Origin: Blastococcus saxobsidens
GTDB taxonomy: Bacteria; Actinomycetota; Actinomycetes; Mycobacteriales; Geodermatophilaceae
Direction of reading: 5' to 3'
NCBI RefSeq assembly: GCF_010682065.1
Contig: NZ_JAAGWG010000007.1
Coordinates: forward strand, 62,001 to 126,000
DNA: 64,000 nt
Position 1 is the first letter of the stretch. The number at the start of each line of letters is the position of its first letter. Below, one piece after another: positions 1 through 9,957 of the stretch. The notes below the pieces were generated by a model. It had not been told where the DNA came from, searched no databases, and saw only the letters and a program-made list of their open reading frames with translations. The translations under genes and the position numbers were made by a program.

Positions 1-411
1 GGCCTGCTCGTCTGGGCCGCCTTCGGTGGTTCGACCGGCACGGCCGGGGTGCTGCTCGACCGGGGGGCCGATCCGGATGCCGGCGCACTGCACGCGGCCA
101 CCGCCGCGGGCAGCCTGGACCTGGTGCGGCTGCTGCTCGACGCCGGGGCCGACGCCGACCGGCACGATCCCGACACCGGGCGGACCCCGCTGCACTCGGC
201 CGTGGCGGCCGGGCCGTCGGGCGAGGCGCCGGAGATCGTGGCCCTGCTGCTGGGGTCCGGGGCCGACGTCAACGCCACCACCCACGACGGCGCCAGCGCC
301 CTCGACATCAGCCGCGTCGCAGCCGCCCGGGTGCGACGCGCCGACGAGGGGGCGGCCACCGGCAACGACGCGCTGGCCGAGCTCCTGGTCGCGCACGGCG
401 CCACCCACTGA
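1..411 (+). CDS. Ankyrin-repeat protein, 3' part
   Basis: The frame is open from the first base, so the 5' end lies outside the window; 136 residues are visible. They form about three and a half ankyrin repeats, seen in the recurring pattern LLLDAGAD (near codons 44-51) and [11 protein letters not shown] (near codons 82-92), with TPLHSAV as a repeat-start helix. Ankyrin repeats mediate protein-protein contacts; nothing here shows a partner or catalytic activity. It ends 130 bp before kgd. A GTG at 49 could be used as a start but falls inside a repeat, so a truncated longer protein is more likely. Confidence 0.8.
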   Translation, partial: GLLVWAAFGGSTGTAGVLLDRGADPDAGALHAATAAGSLDLVRLLLDAGADADRHDPDTGRTPLHSAVAAGPSGEAPEIVALLLGSGADVNATTHDGASALDISRVAAARVRRADEGAATGNDALAELLVAHGATH

Positions 412-541
412 CGTCGCGCCGACCCGGGCACGCGACTCCTGCTCCACGCCCGGTCAGCCGCCGGGCACGGGCGTAGACTCGACAACCGGTTCAGCGACGC
501 CCCTCAGACGCAGCCCCGAGACGAAGAAGGCACTCGACCCC

Positions 542-3500
542 GTGTCAAGCGTGAGTTCATCCCGACCGTCGTCCGCCTCGTCCCAGGTCGCCGGTTTCGG
601 CACCAACGAGTGGCTGGTCGAGGAGATGTACCAGCAGTACCTGGCCGACCCGTCCAGCGTCGATCAGGCGTGGCACGAGTTCTTCGCCGACTACCGACCG
701 GGCAGCCCGGTCGGCGGGGGCGACCGCGAGGATGCGCCGGCCGCGGCCAAGCCCGCCGCCCCGGCCGGGAAGCCGGCCGGGAAGCCCTCCGCCCCGGCCG
801 AGAAGCCCGCCGCGCCGCCGGCCGAGCCCGCGGCACCGGCCGAGGCCCCCGCCGCCACCAAGGAACAGCGCCCGACCGCCGGGTCCGAGCCGACGGGGAG
901 CGCACCCGTGAAGAGCACCAGCCAGCAGTCCCCCGCCGCGCCCAAGCCGCCCGTCGGTGCCGGCAAGCAGAGCCCGCTGCGCGGAGCCTCCGCGGCGGTC
1001 GTCAAGAACATGAACATGTCGCTCACCGTGCCGACGGCGACGAGCGTGCGGGCGGTGCCGGCCAAGCTGCTCGCCGACAACCGCATCGTGATCAACAACC
1101 ACCTGGCCCGGGGCCGGGGCGGGAAGATCTCCTTCACCCACCTGATCGGCTACGCGCTGGTCCGGGCGCTGGACGAGTTCCCGAACATGAACAACTCCTA
1201 CGCCGAGGTCGACGGCAAGCCGGTGCTGGTCACGCCGGAGCACGTGAACTTCGGGCTCGCGATCGACCTGCCCAAGCCCGACGGTTCCCGCTCGCTCGTG
1301 GTCGCCTCCATCAAGGGCGCCGAGGAGATGGACTTCGCCGCCTTCTGGGCCGCCTACGAGGACATCATCCGCCGGGCGCGGAACAACAAGCTGACGATGG
1401 AGGACTTCTCCGGCACCACGATCAGCCTGACCAACCCGGGCACGATCGGCACCAACCACTCCGTGCCCCGGCTGACCGCGGGCCAGGGCGCCATCATCGG
1501 CGTCGGCGCCATGGAGTACCCGGCCGAGTTCCAGGGGATGAACCCCGACGCGCTCACCGAGATGGCCGTCTCGAAGATCATCACGCTGACCTCGACGTAC
1601 GACCACCGGATCATCCAGGGTGCCGAGTCCGGCGACTTCCTGCGCCGCCTGCACGCGCTGCTCCTGGGGGCGGACGGCTTCTACGACAAGGTCTTCCGGT
1701 CCCTGCGCATCCCCTACGAGCCGGTGCGCTGGATGCCGGACGTGCGGATCACGCGCGAGGGGCAGATCGACAAGGAAGCCCGGGTCATCGAGGTCATCGA
1801 GTCCTACCGGCGCAACGGCCACCTCATGGCCGACACCGACCCGCTCGAGTTCAAGGTCCGCACCCACCCCGACCTGGACATCCTCCAGCACGGCCTGACG
1901 CTGTGGGACCTCGACCGCAGGTTCCCGGTCGGCGGCTTCGCCGGCGAGCGCCTCATGGCCCTGCGGGACATCCTCGGCGTGCTGCGCAACTCCTACTGCC
2001 GCTCGGTCGGCGTGGAGTACATGCACATCACCGACCCCGAGGAGCGCGAGTGGCTCCAGCAGCGCATCGAGGTCAAGCACGAGCAGCCGGAACGGCAGAA
2101 GCAGAAGCACATCCTGGGCCGGCTCAACGCCGCCGAGGCGTTCGAGACGTTCCTGCAGACCAAGTACGTCGGTCAGAAGCGGTTCAGCCTCGAGGGCGGC
2201 GAGTCGGTCATCCCGATCCTCGACGAGGTCCTGATCGCCGGCACCGACCACGGCCTCGACGAGGTCGCGATCGGCATGGCGCACCGCGGCCGGCTCAACG
2301 TGCTCGCCAACGTGCTGGGCAAGAGCTACGCCAAGATCTTCGGCGAGTTCGAGGGCAACATCGACCCGGGCACGGTCCAGGGCTCCGGTGACGTGAAGTA
2401 CCACCTCGGCGCCACCGGCACGTTCTCCAACCCGTTCCAGCCCGACGCCGAGATCGCCGTCTCGCTGGCCAGCAACCCCAGCCACCTGGAGACGGTGAAC
2501 CCCGTCCTCGAGGGCATCGTGCGGGCCAAGCAGGACATGATCGACAAGGGCGAGCAGGGCTTCACCGTCCTGCCGGTCCTGCTGCACGGCGACTCCGCGT
2601 TCGCCGGTCAGGGCGTGGTGCAGGAGACCCTGAACCTCTCCCAGCTGCGCGGCTACCGCACCGGCGGCACGGTGCACGTGGTCATCAACAACCAGGTCGG
2701 CTTCACCACCAGCCCCGGCTCCGCCCGCTCGACCCTCTACTCGACCGACGTGGCGCGGATGGTCAACGCCCCGATCTTCCACGTCAACGGCGACGACCCC
2801 GAGGCCTGCGTGCGGGTGGCCCGGCTGGCCGTCGAGTACCGGCAGCAGTTCAAGAAGGACGTCGTCATCGACCTCGTCTGCTACCGCCGCCGCGGGCACA
2901 ACGAGGGCGACGACCCGTCGATGACCCAGCCGCTGATGTACGACATCATCGACCGCAAGCGCTCGGTCCGGAAGCTCTACACCGAGGCGCTGGTCGGCCG
3001 CGGCGACATCACCCTCGAGGAGGCCGAGGAGGCCCTCAAGGACTACCGCGGTCAGCTCGAGCGCGCGTTCGCCGAGACCCACGACGCGCAGGACTCCTCG
3101 AAGCCCGAACCGGTCATGGACCCGCGCACCCCGCAGCAGTCGCAGGTGAAGACCGCGATCACGCCCGAGGTGCTCAAGGCGATCGGTGACGCGCACGTCT
3201 CCTTCCCGCCGACGTTCACCCCGCACCCCAAGCTGCAGAAGATGCTCGAGCGTCGCGCGGCGATGGCCAGCGAGGGCGGCATCGACTGGGCGATGGGCGA
3301 GCTGCTGGCCTTCGGTTCCCTGCTGATGGACGGCGTCCCCGTGCGCCTGGCCGGCCAGGACTCCCGCCGCGGGACGTTCGTGCAGCGCCACTCGGTCCTC
3401 ATCGACCGGGAGACCGGCGACGAGTACACCCCGCTGGCCAACCTGACCGAGGAGCAGGCGAAGTTCTTCGTCTACGACTCGCTGCTGTCGGAGTACGCCG

Positions 3501-4321
3501 CGGTCGGCTTCGAGTACGGCTACTCGGTCGCCAACCCCAAGGCCCTGGTGCTCTGGGAGGCGCAGTTCGGTGACTTCGTCGACGGCGCCCAGATGGTGAT
3601 CGACGAGTTCATCAGCTCCGGCGAGGCGAAGTGGGGCCAGCGCTCCGGCGTCGTCATGCTGCTGCCGCACGGCATGGAGGGGCAGGGCCCCGACCACTCC
3701 AGCGGTCGCATCGAGCGGTTCCTGCAGCTGTCGGCGGAGAACAACATGACCGTCGCCAACTGCACGACGCCGGGCAACTACTTCCACCTGCTCCGTCGCC
3801 AGGCGCTCTCGGACGTGCACCGGCCGCTGATCGTGTTCACGCCGAAGTCCCTGCTGCGGGCCAAGGCGGCGGTCAGCCCGGTCAGCGACTTCACCGACGA
3901 GGCGTTCCGCCCGGTGCTGCCCGACACCGGGGTGGGCGGCGAGCCGCTGGACGCCTCGGCGGTCCGGCGGGTGCTGCTGTGCAGCGGCAAGGTCGCCTAC
4001 GACCTGATGGCCCAGCGGGAGGCCGACGGCCGCGCCGACACCGCCGTGGTGCGGGTGGAGCAGCTGTACCCGCTGCCCGCCGAGCAGATCCGCGCGGAGC
4101 TGGAGCGCTACCCGAACGCCTCCGACGTCGTCTGGGTGCAGGAGGAGCCGGCCAACATGGGCGCCTGGCAGTTCATGGCGGTCAACCTGCCGGAGGAGCT
4201 GCCGGAGGGCCGGAAGCTGCGGCGGGTCTCCCGTCGGGCGTCGGCCAGCCCGGCTGTCGGCTCGGCGAAGGTGCACGAGGTCGAGCAGCGCACGCTGGTC
4301 GCCGAGGCCTTCGCCGGCTGA
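542..4321 (+). CDS. kgd: Multifunctional 2-oxoglutarate decarboxylase / dehydrogenase E1-E2 fusion
   Basis: This 1259-residue protein catalyses the ThDP-dependent 2-oxoglutarate step of the TCA cycle. Residues about 20-55 form the E1 N-terminal motif ([16 protein letters not shown]). Residues 60-140 are a Pro/Ala/Lys linker. Residues about 145-375 are an E2-type acyltransferase domain with the catalytic DHRIIQG at 354-360. From about 400 onward is the E1 ThDP domain, with [10 protein letters not shown] near 680 and [12 protein letters not shown] near 785. This fusion is characteristic of Actinobacteria; mycobacterial Kgd is about 1230 residues. The GTG at 542 was chosen because the E1 motif follows directly; the frame is open far upstream (to 26) but overlaps the ankyrin gene there. 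A TAGACT hexamer at 472-477 is a possible -10 element. Confidence 0.96.
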   Translation: MSSVSSSRPSSASSQVAGFGTNEWLVEEMYQQYLADPSSVDQAWHEFFADYRPGSPVGGGDREDAPAAAKPAAPAGKPAGKPSAPAEKPAAPPAEPAAPAEAPAATKEQRPTAGSEPTGSAPVKSTSQQSPAAPKPPVGAGKQSPLRGASAAVVKNMNMSLTVPTATSVRAVPAKLLADNRIVINNHLARGRGGKISFTHLIGYALVRALDEFPNMNNSYAEVDGKPVLVTPEHVNFGLAIDLPKPDGSRSLVVASIKGAEEMDFAAFWAAYEDIIRRARNNKLTMEDFSGTTISLTNPGTIGTNHSVPRLTAGQGAIIGVGAMEYPAEFQGMNPDALTEMAVSKIITLTSTYDHRIIQGAESGDFLRRLHALLLGADGFYDKVFRSLRIPYEPVRWMPDVRITREGQIDKEARVIEVIESYRRNGHLMADTDPLEFKVRTHPDLDILQHGLTLWDLDRRFPVGGFAGERLMALRDILGVLRNSYCRSVGVEYMHITDPEEREWLQQRIEVKHEQPERQKQKHILGRLNAAEAFETFLQTKYVGQKRFSLEGGESVIPILDEVLIAGTDHGLDEVAIGMAHRGRLNVLANVLGKSYAKIFGEFEGNIDPGTVQGSGDVKYHLGATGTFSNPFQPDAEIAVSLASNPSHLETVNPVLEGIVRAKQDMIDKGEQGFTVLPVLLHGDSAFAGQGVVQETLNLSQLRGYRTGGTVHVVINNQVGFTTSPGSARSTLYSTDVARMVNAPIFHVNGDDPEACVRVARLAVEYRQQFKKDVVIDLVCYRRRGHNEGDDPSMTQPLMYDIIDRKRSVRKLYTEALVGRGDITLEEAEEALKDYRGQLERAFAETHDAQDSSKPEPVMDPRTPQQSQVKTAITPEVLKAIGDAHVSFPPTFTPHPKLQKMLERRAAMASEGGIDWAMGELLAFGSLLMDGVPVRLAGQDSRRGTFVQRHSVLIDRETGDEYTPLANLTEEQAKFFVYDSLLSEYAAVGFEYGYSVANPKALVLWEAQFGDFVDGAQMVIDEFISSGEAKWGQRSGVVMLLPHGMEGQGPDHSSGRIERFLQLSAENNMTVANCTTPGNYFHLLRRQALSDVHRPLIVFTPKSLLRAKAAVSPVSDFTDEAFRPVLPDTGVGGEPLDASAVRRVLLCSGKVAYDLMAQREADGRADTAVVRVEQLYPLPAEQIRAELERYPNASDVVWVQEEPANMGAWQFMAVNLPEELPEGRKLRRVSRRASASPAVGSAKVHEVEQRTLVAEAFAG

Positions 4322-4335
4322 CCCGGGAGCGGGGC

Positions 4336-4524
4336 GTGTACTTCACCGATCGAGGGCTCGAGGAGCTGTCGCAGCGGCGGGGCGAGGAACAGGTCACCCT
4401 CGCCTGGCTGGCCGACCAGATGCAGGCGTTCGTCGACCAGCACCCCGAGTTCGAGGTGCCCGTCGAGCGGCTGGCGACCTGGCTGGCCCGCGGCGGCACG
4501 GACGACGACGACCTCGACGAGTGA
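4336..4524 (+). CDS. Small conserved protein downstream of kgd (DUF6104-like)
   Basis: A 62-residue acidic protein starting MYFTDRGLEELSQRRGEEQV, from a GTG 14 bp after the kgd stop with GGAGCGGGG as ribosome binding site. It has no membrane segment or known catalytic motif and ends in a run of acidic residues. Small proteins of this type follow kgd in many actinobacteria, which suggests a link to 2-oxoglutarate metabolism, but the function is unknown. The family name is from memory. The stop codon overlaps the edge of a palindromic repeat. Confidence 0.7.
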   Translation: MYFTDRGLEELSQRRGEEQVTLAWLADQMQAFVDQHPEFEVPVERLATWLARGGTDDDDLDE

Positions 4525-4526
4525 AG

Positions 4527-4579
4527 GACCCCGTCCTCCCCGCCCCTCGCACGCTCGGGGCGGGGCTCTGGACGGGGTC
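4527..4579. repeat. Palindromic element copy 1 (likely terminator)
   Basis: Nested inverted repeat. The outer arms GACCCCGTCC (4527-4536) and GGACGGGGTC (4570-4579) are perfect; the inner arms CCCCGCCCC (4538-4546) and GGGGCGGGG (4557-4565) close a loop containing TCGCACGCTC. It starts 2 bp after a stop codon. This is the most complete of nine related copies. Confidence 0.85.
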
Positions 4580-4589
4580 GTTCCAGTGA

Positions 4590-5164
4590 CCTCCGGGCTG
4601 CCGCTGGCCCGGGTCGGGGTGCGGGGTCGCGCGCGCCTGGCAGCGGTCGCTGACGGCGACGGCGGACCACTGCGCGCCGCTCCCCTCCCCCGACGAGTCC
4701 GCCCTGTGGGCCGAGCTGGAGCTGCAGGGCGGGCACCCGCGCTCGCAGGGCGGGCGTTCCTGCGCGCGGAGGCGATGCACGGCCCACGTCGGCTCCCTTG
4801 GCGAGGGGCCCGCGGGCGTTCGGGCCTTCGGCGGTCCGCTGAACGCGCGGTCGCACGGCGAGGGCTTCCTGGCGTTCCTCGCGGAGCGCACCACGGAGCG
4901 CGGGCTCTGGGTGCTCGACGACAGAAGGACCCCCTGCCAGCCACCCCTCGAACGCTCGCGGCGGGGCCCTGCAGGGGGCCGGGTCGCGGCGGGCTCGCCG
5001 GTGGTCCTCGCCACGCACTCCCCGCTGCTCGCCGCGCCGCCCTGGTGTACGAGCTCGACGGCGCGGGCTTCAGCCGGCGCGAGCGGGCCGAGCTCGACCT
5101 CGTCCAGGTCTGGCGGATGTTCCTCGAGGACCCGCCGGCTCCTGCACCACCTGCTCGGCGACTG
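4590..5164 (+). pseudogene. Decayed ABC-type AAA ATPase remnant
   Basis: Residual coding similarity is spread over two frames. One frame carries ALWAELELQGG (4701), a segment reading SHGEGFLAFLAERTTERG and LWVLDD (around 4850-4923, Walker B-like), then VVLATHSPLLAA (around 5002-5037, the H-loop of ABC ATPases). The reading then shifts to LVYELDGAGFSRRERAELD in another frame, and back to RRLLHHLLGD before the stop at 5164. The Walker A region is absent. A copy of the palindromic repeat lies between the Walker B and H-loop segments. It is a frameshifted, 5'-deleted relic of a predicted ATPase of about 250 residues; no intact start or RBS is visible. Confidence 0.7.
4928..4980. repeat. Palindromic element copy 2, inside a pseudogene
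   Basis: Arms GACCCCCTGC and GCAGGGGGCC flank a core with CCCCTCGAACGCTCGCGGCGGGG. Unlike the other copies it lies within decayed coding sequence rather than at a stop codon. Confidence 0.7.
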
Positions 5165-5219
5165 ACACCGCTCCGCGCGCCTCCCCCGGCGCGCCGCTCC
5201 AGCGGGTGATGCTCCGGAC

Positions 5220-5933
5220 GTGCTCGGCCACACCCACGCGCTCTCCGGACTCGCCGCCGGGGCCGCCACGCTGCCCTGGGCGCCCGTCCACGGCGCGGTG
5301 GCGCAGGGCGCCTGGATCGCGGCCGTGGGCGGCTTCGCGATGCTGCCCGACCTCGACCACCGAGGCTCCACGGTCTCGGACATGTGGGGTCCGGTCACCG
5401 ACGTCCCCTCCGGCGCCATCGGCGCGGTGACCGGTGGGCACCGGTGGGGCACGCACGACGCCGTCCTGGCGCCGCTGGCGTTCGGCGCGCTGGCGATGCT
5501 GGCCGCGAACGCCTTCTGGTCCAGCCTGCTGGTGCTGGCCCTGGCGATCGGCCTGGCGCTGCACGCCCTGCACTTCGTCATCCCGGGCCGGACCGAGACG
5601 ACGATCCTCGGGAACCTGGTGCTCTCCTGGGGCGGTGCCTGGCTGCTGCTCACCCACATGCCCAGCCCGCTGTGGCTGCCGTGGGCGGTGGCCGCGGGGG
5701 TGCTCACGCACATCCTCGGCGACGCCCTCACGACCGCCGGCGTCCCGGTCCCGGTGATCTGGCTGGCCACGAAGAGCCGGCTGATCCTGCTCCGGCTGCG
5801 CACCGGGGCGACCGTGGAGAAGGTGGCGCTGGTACCCGTCTTCGGCATCACGGCGTTCTTCTTCACCTACGCGAACACCGGCCTGCACACGGCGGTCGAC
5901 CCGATCGTCGACCGCATCCTCAGCTCCGGCTGA
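5220..5933 (+). CDS. Membrane metal-dependent hydrolase (DUF457/YdjM family)
   Basis: A 237-residue integral membrane protein. It begins with the family signature MLGHTHALSGLAAG and has the metal-site-like motif LPDLDHRGS near residue 42, a second LHALHF near 117 and a late THILGDALTTAG near residue 160. Five or six hydrophobic segments span residues 20-185. YdjM-type proteins are membrane-bound and described as hydrolases, but substrates are poorly defined. The GTG at 5220 is the only start compatible with the signature. It stands alone between the ATPase relic and rtcB. Confidence 0.82.
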   Translation: MLGHTHALSGLAAGAATLPWAPVHGAVAQGAWIAAVGGFAMLPDLDHRGSTVSDMWGPVTDVPSGAIGAVTGGHRWGTHDAVLAPLAFGALAMLAANAFWSSLLVLALAIGLALHALHFVIPGRTETTILGNLVLSWGGAWLLLTHMPSPLWLPWAVAAGVLTHILGDALTTAGVPVPVIWLATKSRLILLRLRTGATVEKVALVPVFGITAFFFTYANTGLHTAVDPIVDRILSSG

Positions 5934-5973
5934 CGTCGCGGGGACGCCGCCCTGCCGCCGCCGGCGGGGCGCC

Positions 5974-6027
5974 ACTTCGGGGAAGTCGCGCTCCGGACGG
6001 CCCGCCAGGCCGCACGTTCCCCGAAGT
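5974..6027. terminator. Inverted repeat downstream of the DUF457 gene
   Basis: ACTTCGGGGAA (5974-5984) is matched by TTCCCCGAAGT (6017-6027), an 11-bp perfect inverted repeat with a 32-nt GC-rich spacer. It lies about 40 bp after a stop codon and has no T-tract. The rest of the 220-bp gap before rtcB shows nothing further recognisable. Confidence 0.5.
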
Positions 6028-6153
6028 CGCGCCTGGCGCCGTCGCACGGCGCGCCCCGCGCGACCTCGTGGACGTTCGGCGGCGGCGGCCGACCGCCCAC
6101 CCCGCGCCGGTAATCCGGTCGCCTCGGGACGCCCCGCCCCGCAGACTCGGGCC

Positions 6154-6651
6154 GTGGAAAGACTGTCCGACAAACTCCTGAACTGGGCGAGCATCCTCGA
6201 CGACGAGACGCTGCGGCAGGCCGAGCGCACCGCCTCCCTCGACATCGTCGACCCGCACGTCGCACTCATGCCCGACGCCCACCTCGGCAAGGGCGCCACC
6301 GTCGGCTCCGTGCTGCCGACCCGTGCCGCGATCATCCCGGCCGCCGTCGGCGTCGACATCGGCTGCGGCATGATCGCCGTCCGCACGCCGTGGTCGGTCG
6401 ACGAGGTGCGGTCGCGCGGCTCGCTGGCGCCGCTGCGCGGGGACATCGAGCGGAACGTGCCGCTGTCGGCCGGGAAGTACAACAAGAAGCTGACCGAAAC
6501 CGCGCGGAAGCGGGTGCAGGAGCTCGAGGCGAAGGCGGACGAGCTCGGCGAGCGCGTCCTGCACTCGGTCACGACGACGGCGCCGAACTGGGCGATGCAG
6601 CTGGGCAGCCTCGGCTCGGGCAACCACTTCCCCCCGGCACGTACGCACTGA
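6154..6651 (+). pseudogene. rtcB: rtcB 5' half, interrupted RNA ligase
   Basis: The N-terminal 159 codons of the RNA-splicing ligase RtcB, which joins 2',3'-cyclic phosphate and 5'-OH RNA ends using GTP and manganese. It contains MPDAHLGKGATVGSV and the metal-site motif VDIGCGM (codons about 69-75). It stops being RtcB at GSGNHF (to 6630), where the mobile element begins, and runs six foreign codons to a TGA at 6649-6651. Joining it to 19315-20034 restores an uninterrupted protein of about 395 residues, the normal RtcB length. Both catalytic halves are needed, so the gene is inactive while the element is present. Confidence 0.93.
6622..6630 (+). repeat. Left attachment repeat
   Basis: AACCACTTC, identical to 19315-19323. 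It encodes Asn-His-Phe of the conserved GSGNHF motif of RtcB. Confidence 0.88.
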
Positions 6652-6658
6652 CAACCTG
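6649..6658 (+). other. Left end inverted site, probable recombinase binding
   Basis: TGACAACCTG, repeated in inverted orientation at 19288-19297 at nearly the same distance from the attachment repeat. It includes the TGA that ends the truncated rtcB frame. Its role as a recombinase site is inferred from symmetry. Confidence 0.65.
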
Positions 6659-6739
6659 AGCCCTCGTCCACCCCCGGTCCGGAGCGGCGCCACGAACCTG
6701 TCAGTGCCCTCCCCCAGACTCCCCCGCGGGAGGTGGGCC

Positions 6740-8170
6740 GTGCCCTATCGGGTTCTGAAGTGGAAGCCGGAGTACGCAGCAGACGCGGGGTTCGCACCCG
6801 ACCCGAGGGCACTCAGGGTCGCCGGCCTGCCCACGGTCTTCGACGATGACCAGCGCCCGGTCGCGGACGTCAACCACTGGCTCCTCGGGCTCGCCTCCTC
6901 GCACAGCCCGGACACCTGGGAGACGTACGCCCGAGAGGTCGTCAGGCTGGCCGCGCACTTCGAAGCGGAGTTCGGCGTCGGCCTCCTCGCCGATGAGGTG
7001 CTCCTCGATGGCGACGAGATGCTGCGCACCTACCAGCTCAAGTGCACCGGGGTGGACCAGGAAGACCGCAGCGCGGATCCGGTCGGCGATGCGGCAAGCA
7101 CGATCGGGAAGCGGCGCGCTGCGATCACCAGCTTCTACCGGTGGGCTGTACGCGCGCGGCGCATCACCGAGCTGCCGTTCAGCACCAAGACGGTGCAGAC
7201 CCGCTGGGGGCCGGTGGAGGTCGTTGCCGGCCTCGACGGCGGCCGCCGCAGCAAGTCCGAACGCGAACCCATCCCCAGCGACCAGCAGAAACGCTTCCTG
7301 CGCGTGGGACTACTCGGGGAGCTGCCGGACGGCGGCGGGCCGGACCCCACCTTCCAGGGGTACCTCACCGCTCAGCGGAACGCGGCCGGCGTCGGACTGG
7401 GCCTGGCGGCCGGGCTGCGGCACAGCGAGGTCCTGGCCTTCACGATCTTCGAGCTGCCCCCGCCGCACCCCGACGGGTTCACTCCCCTCGCGGTCGCCGA
7501 CCAGACCGCCAAGAACGACGCTGGTCGTCGGGCGATCGCCTTCTCGGAGTGGCTGCGCCCCGTGCACGCCTACGTCCGCGGCGATCGGCGCAACATCGCG
7601 CGGAACGCGACCTGGCGGCCCGAGCGGCCGCTGGAAGTGGTGGTCGAGCGAACCAACCGGCGCGAGGTCACCTTCTGCGTCGATGGCCGACAGCGCACGG
7701 AGAAGTGGAACGACCTCGAACTCGCGGCCCGCCGCCGCCTCGTGTTGCCGGGCGGAGGCTCCCCGCTGGTGCTGCTCAACCACCGCACCGCCAACGGCGC
7801 ACCGTTGACGAACCCTACGGCGCTGAACGAGGCCCTCGCCCTGGCCGGCTCCCGGTGCGCGGCGGTGTGGGGCGACCTGCACTGGTCCTACAGCATGCAC
7901 CACCTGAGACACACCTACGCGACGGCGCTGACGCGCTTCCTCGCCGCCCGGAGAGAGCACATCTCCGCCTTCGTCGCGGCGCACGGCCGCCGGCCGGTGT
8001 GGGCCGAGCTCGTGACCCACGAGAACACGAGCCTGCTGGTACAGGAGTCACTGGGCCACGCCGGCCCTGACACGACGTTGATCTACCAGCATGCGGCGCT
8101 GTGGGACCTGCTCCTGTCGGTCAACGCGGACCCCCAGCACAACCCCGCTCTCCGCGAGGAGGTCGGGTGA
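6740..8170 (+). CDS. Tyrosine recombinase 1 (TnpA-like)
   Basis: A 476-residue site-specific recombinase that probably cuts and rejoins the element ends. The catalytic set is visible: Arg227 in AGLRHSE, HHLRH at 387-391 (His-x-x-Arg), LGH at 438-440 and the nucleophile Tyr449 in TLIYQH. The N-terminal part (VNHWLLGLASSHSPDTWETY) resembles a core-binding domain. The GTG at 6740 is preferred because GGGAGG lies 6 nt upstream (6728-6733); an in-frame GTG at 6704 is possible. The stop overlaps the next start in GTGA, so the recombinase genes are translationally coupled. Confidence 0.9.
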   Translation: MPYRVLKWKPEYAADAGFAPDPRALRVAGLPTVFDDDQRPVADVNHWLLGLASSHSPDTWETYAREVVRLAAHFEAEFGVGLLADEVLLDGDEMLRTYQLKCTGVDQEDRSADPVGDAASTIGKRRAAITSFYRWAVRARRITELPFSTKTVQTRWGPVEVVAGLDGGRRSKSEREPIPSDQQKRFLRVGLLGELPDGGGPDPTFQGYLTAQRNAAGVGLGLAAGLRHSEVLAFTIFELPPPHPDGFTPLAVADQTAKNDAGRRAIAFSEWLRPVHAYVRGDRRNIARNATWRPERPLEVVVERTNRREVTFCVDGRQRTEKWNDLELAARRRLVLPGGGSPLVLLNHRTANGAPLTNPTALNEALALAGSRCAAVWGDLHWSYSMHHLRHTYATALTRFLAARREHISAFVAAHGRRPVWAELVTHENTSLLVQESLGHAGPDTTLIYQHAALWDLLLSVNADPQHNPALREEVG

Positions 8171-9957
8171 GAGACCCGCACCGCGGCCTGGCCTCGGAAC
8201 CGTCGGACGTGCCCGTGGGCATCCTGCTGACCGCCGACGGTCACACCAGCCTGCTGGACTTCGCCGTCGTCCCCGCTTCTCCGCTGCGCCAGCAGCTGCG
8301 CGACGCGACCTTGCTGCTGTTCGTCGACCGGGGCGGTGAGCTGAAGAGTCCGGGGTCAGGCCGCATGTACCTCTCCGCGGCCCGCCTGGTCGGCGACCGC
8401 CTGGCCGCCCACGCGACGAACCCTCCCGACGCCGCCACGCTGCAGGTCGGTCACGTGCACGCGGCCCTCTTCGCCGACCTCACCACCCCGGTGCCCGTCC
8501 GCACCGTCCTGGCCCGGCGGCTGCTGCTGAACGCGGCACTGACGGCCGGCAACGACGCCCTGGTCCGCTACCTGCGCAACCTCACCTTGTTCGGCTACGC
8601 GAAGCCGTCGAAGCCGTACTCCCCGGCGGAGCTGGACTGCATCATCGACTGGTGCAAGGACCGCCTGTCTGCGCTGTTCGCCCGGCGCAACGCGGCTCTC
8701 CGACTGCTCGGCGTGGAGCCCGATGCGCGGGACGAGGAGGCGCTCGCGGCCGCACAGCGAATCCTCGACGTGGAGCCCCCTCCGCGTGACGGCGCCGCCA
8801 CGGTGGCGGCGAGGCGCTGGTGGAGCGCCTGGGTCCTCGTTCACGCCTTCGACGAGCGGGTCGCCGCGGACCGCACCGGCCGAGCCGCCGCCATCGAGGC
8901 GCTGTTCCCCGACGTGCAGGACGCACTCGCCGCGACGCTGCTGGTGATCAACGAGTACGGAGCGGAGGGGCAGGTCCTGGCCAGCATGGACGTCGACGAC
9001 GTCCGGCGGCTGCCCGGGCAGTCCTCGGTCATGGAGATCACCGGGGTGAAGGCGCGGGCCGACCGGGCCGTCAGCCGCAGGGGCAACGCCGTCAGCACGT
9101 GGAGCGGTGGCCGGGTGCTGGAGCGGTGGATCGACCTGACCGCACCGGCTCGTCGCTGGACCGGCTCGGAGCATGTGTGGCTGTGGCGGTCGAAGGCCCG
9201 GGACGGACGCACGAGCGTGAAGACGCTTCGCCTCCCGGTGCTCACCTACGTCCCGTCGCGACCGCTGGTGCAGGAAGGCCACGAGGGCATCGAGGGCCCC
9301 GACGGCGCGCGCATCCGGCTGAGCACCAGGCGGATGCGCAAGTCGTGGGCCGAGCGCAGCGAGCGCGCGCTGGGGCCCGGGGTCGCCGGCCGGCTGGACC
9401 CCAACCACAGTCGCCTCAGCGCCTGGGCGATGTGCCGCAGCGCCGCCCTCAGTCCCAACGAGCGCCAGGCCGTGATCGCCGAGGCACAAGACGATCTGCT
9501 GGGCTTGGTCCGCAGTTCGCAGCTGGTGATCGACGCGGATCTGCAGCGCGACGAGGTGCTCGCCCTCCTGGTGGACCACGGGGTGGACCCCGCCACCGCC
9601 GAGCGCATCGTGCGGGGCGAGGGCGACGACAGCGGCACCGTCACCTGCCGCAACGCGCTCCAGGCTCCCGGCCAGGCCGTCGGCACCCTGTGCCGGCAGA
9701 CGCCGTTCGCGTGCCTGCTCTGCGAGAACGCGATCCACACCCGCCACCACCTGCCGGTGATCCTCGCCCTGAGCGACAGCATCGACGCGGAGCGCCGGCA
9801 GATGCCTGCCGAGCAGTTCGTGCAGCGCTGGGGTGGCGTCGACGTCGGTGTCCAGCACGTCCTGTCGCGCTTCTCCGACCGGGCGAAGCAGGACGCCGCG
9901 CGGGAGATCGCCGGGGCTCAGCAGCGCATCGAGCGCCTGAAGGAGGTCTACACGTGA
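8167..9957 (+). CDS. Recombinase-module protein 2, large, with Cys-rich motif
   Basis: A 596-residue protein lying between two recombinase genes and overlapping both by 4 bp. I cannot identify a convincing Arg...His-x-x-Arg...Tyr catalytic set. LVINEYGAEGQVLASMDVDD (around 262-281) sits where the first recombinase box would be expected but lacks the Arg. Near the C-terminus (about 495-525) is TLCRQTPFACLLCENAIH, a Cys-x7-Cys-x2-Cys arrangement followed by His residues that suggests a zinc site. By position it corresponds to the middle member of Tn554 or recombinase-trio modules; it may be a divergent or catalytically inactive partner. The GTG at 8167 is set by the GTGA overlap. Confidence 0.65.
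   Translation: MRDPHRGLASEPSDVPVGILLTADGHTSLLDFAVVPASPLRQQLRDATLLLFVDRGGELKSPGSGRMYLSAARLVGDRLAAHATNPPDAATLQVGHVHAALFADLTTPVPVRTVLARRLLLNAALTAGNDALVRYLRNLTLFGYAKPSKPYSPAELDCIIDWCKDRLSALFARRNAALRLLGVEPDARDEEALAAAQRILDVEPPPRDGAATVAARRWWSAWVLVHAFDERVAADRTGRAAAIEALFPDVQDALAATLLVINEYGAEGQVLASMDVDDVRRLPGQSSVMEITGVKARADRAVSRRGNAVSTWSGGRVLERWIDLTAPARRWTGSEHVWLWRSKARDGRTSVKTLRLPVLTYVPSRPLVQEGHEGIEGPDGARIRLSTRRMRKSWAERSERALGPGVAGRLDPNHSRLSAWAMCRSAALSPNERQAVIAEAQDDLLGLVRSSQLVIDADLQRDEVLALLVDHGVDPATAERIVRGEGDDSGTVTCRNALQAPGQAVGTLCRQTPFACLLCENAIHTRHHLPVILALSDSIDAERRQMPAEQFVQRWGGVDVGVQHVLSRFSDRAKQDAAREIAGAQQRIERLKEVYT

Noticed and set aside
26..541. Upstream extension of the kgd frame
   Set aside because: The extension overlaps the ankyrin gene in another frame and encodes low-complexity Pro/Arg sequence; the kgd N-terminal motif begins just after GTG 542.
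557..4276. Long minus-strand open frame of 1239 codons opposite kgd
   Set aside because: Its product is low-complexity Arg/Val/Gly/Asp-rich sequence with no family features and mirrors the strong GC bias of kgd on the other strand.
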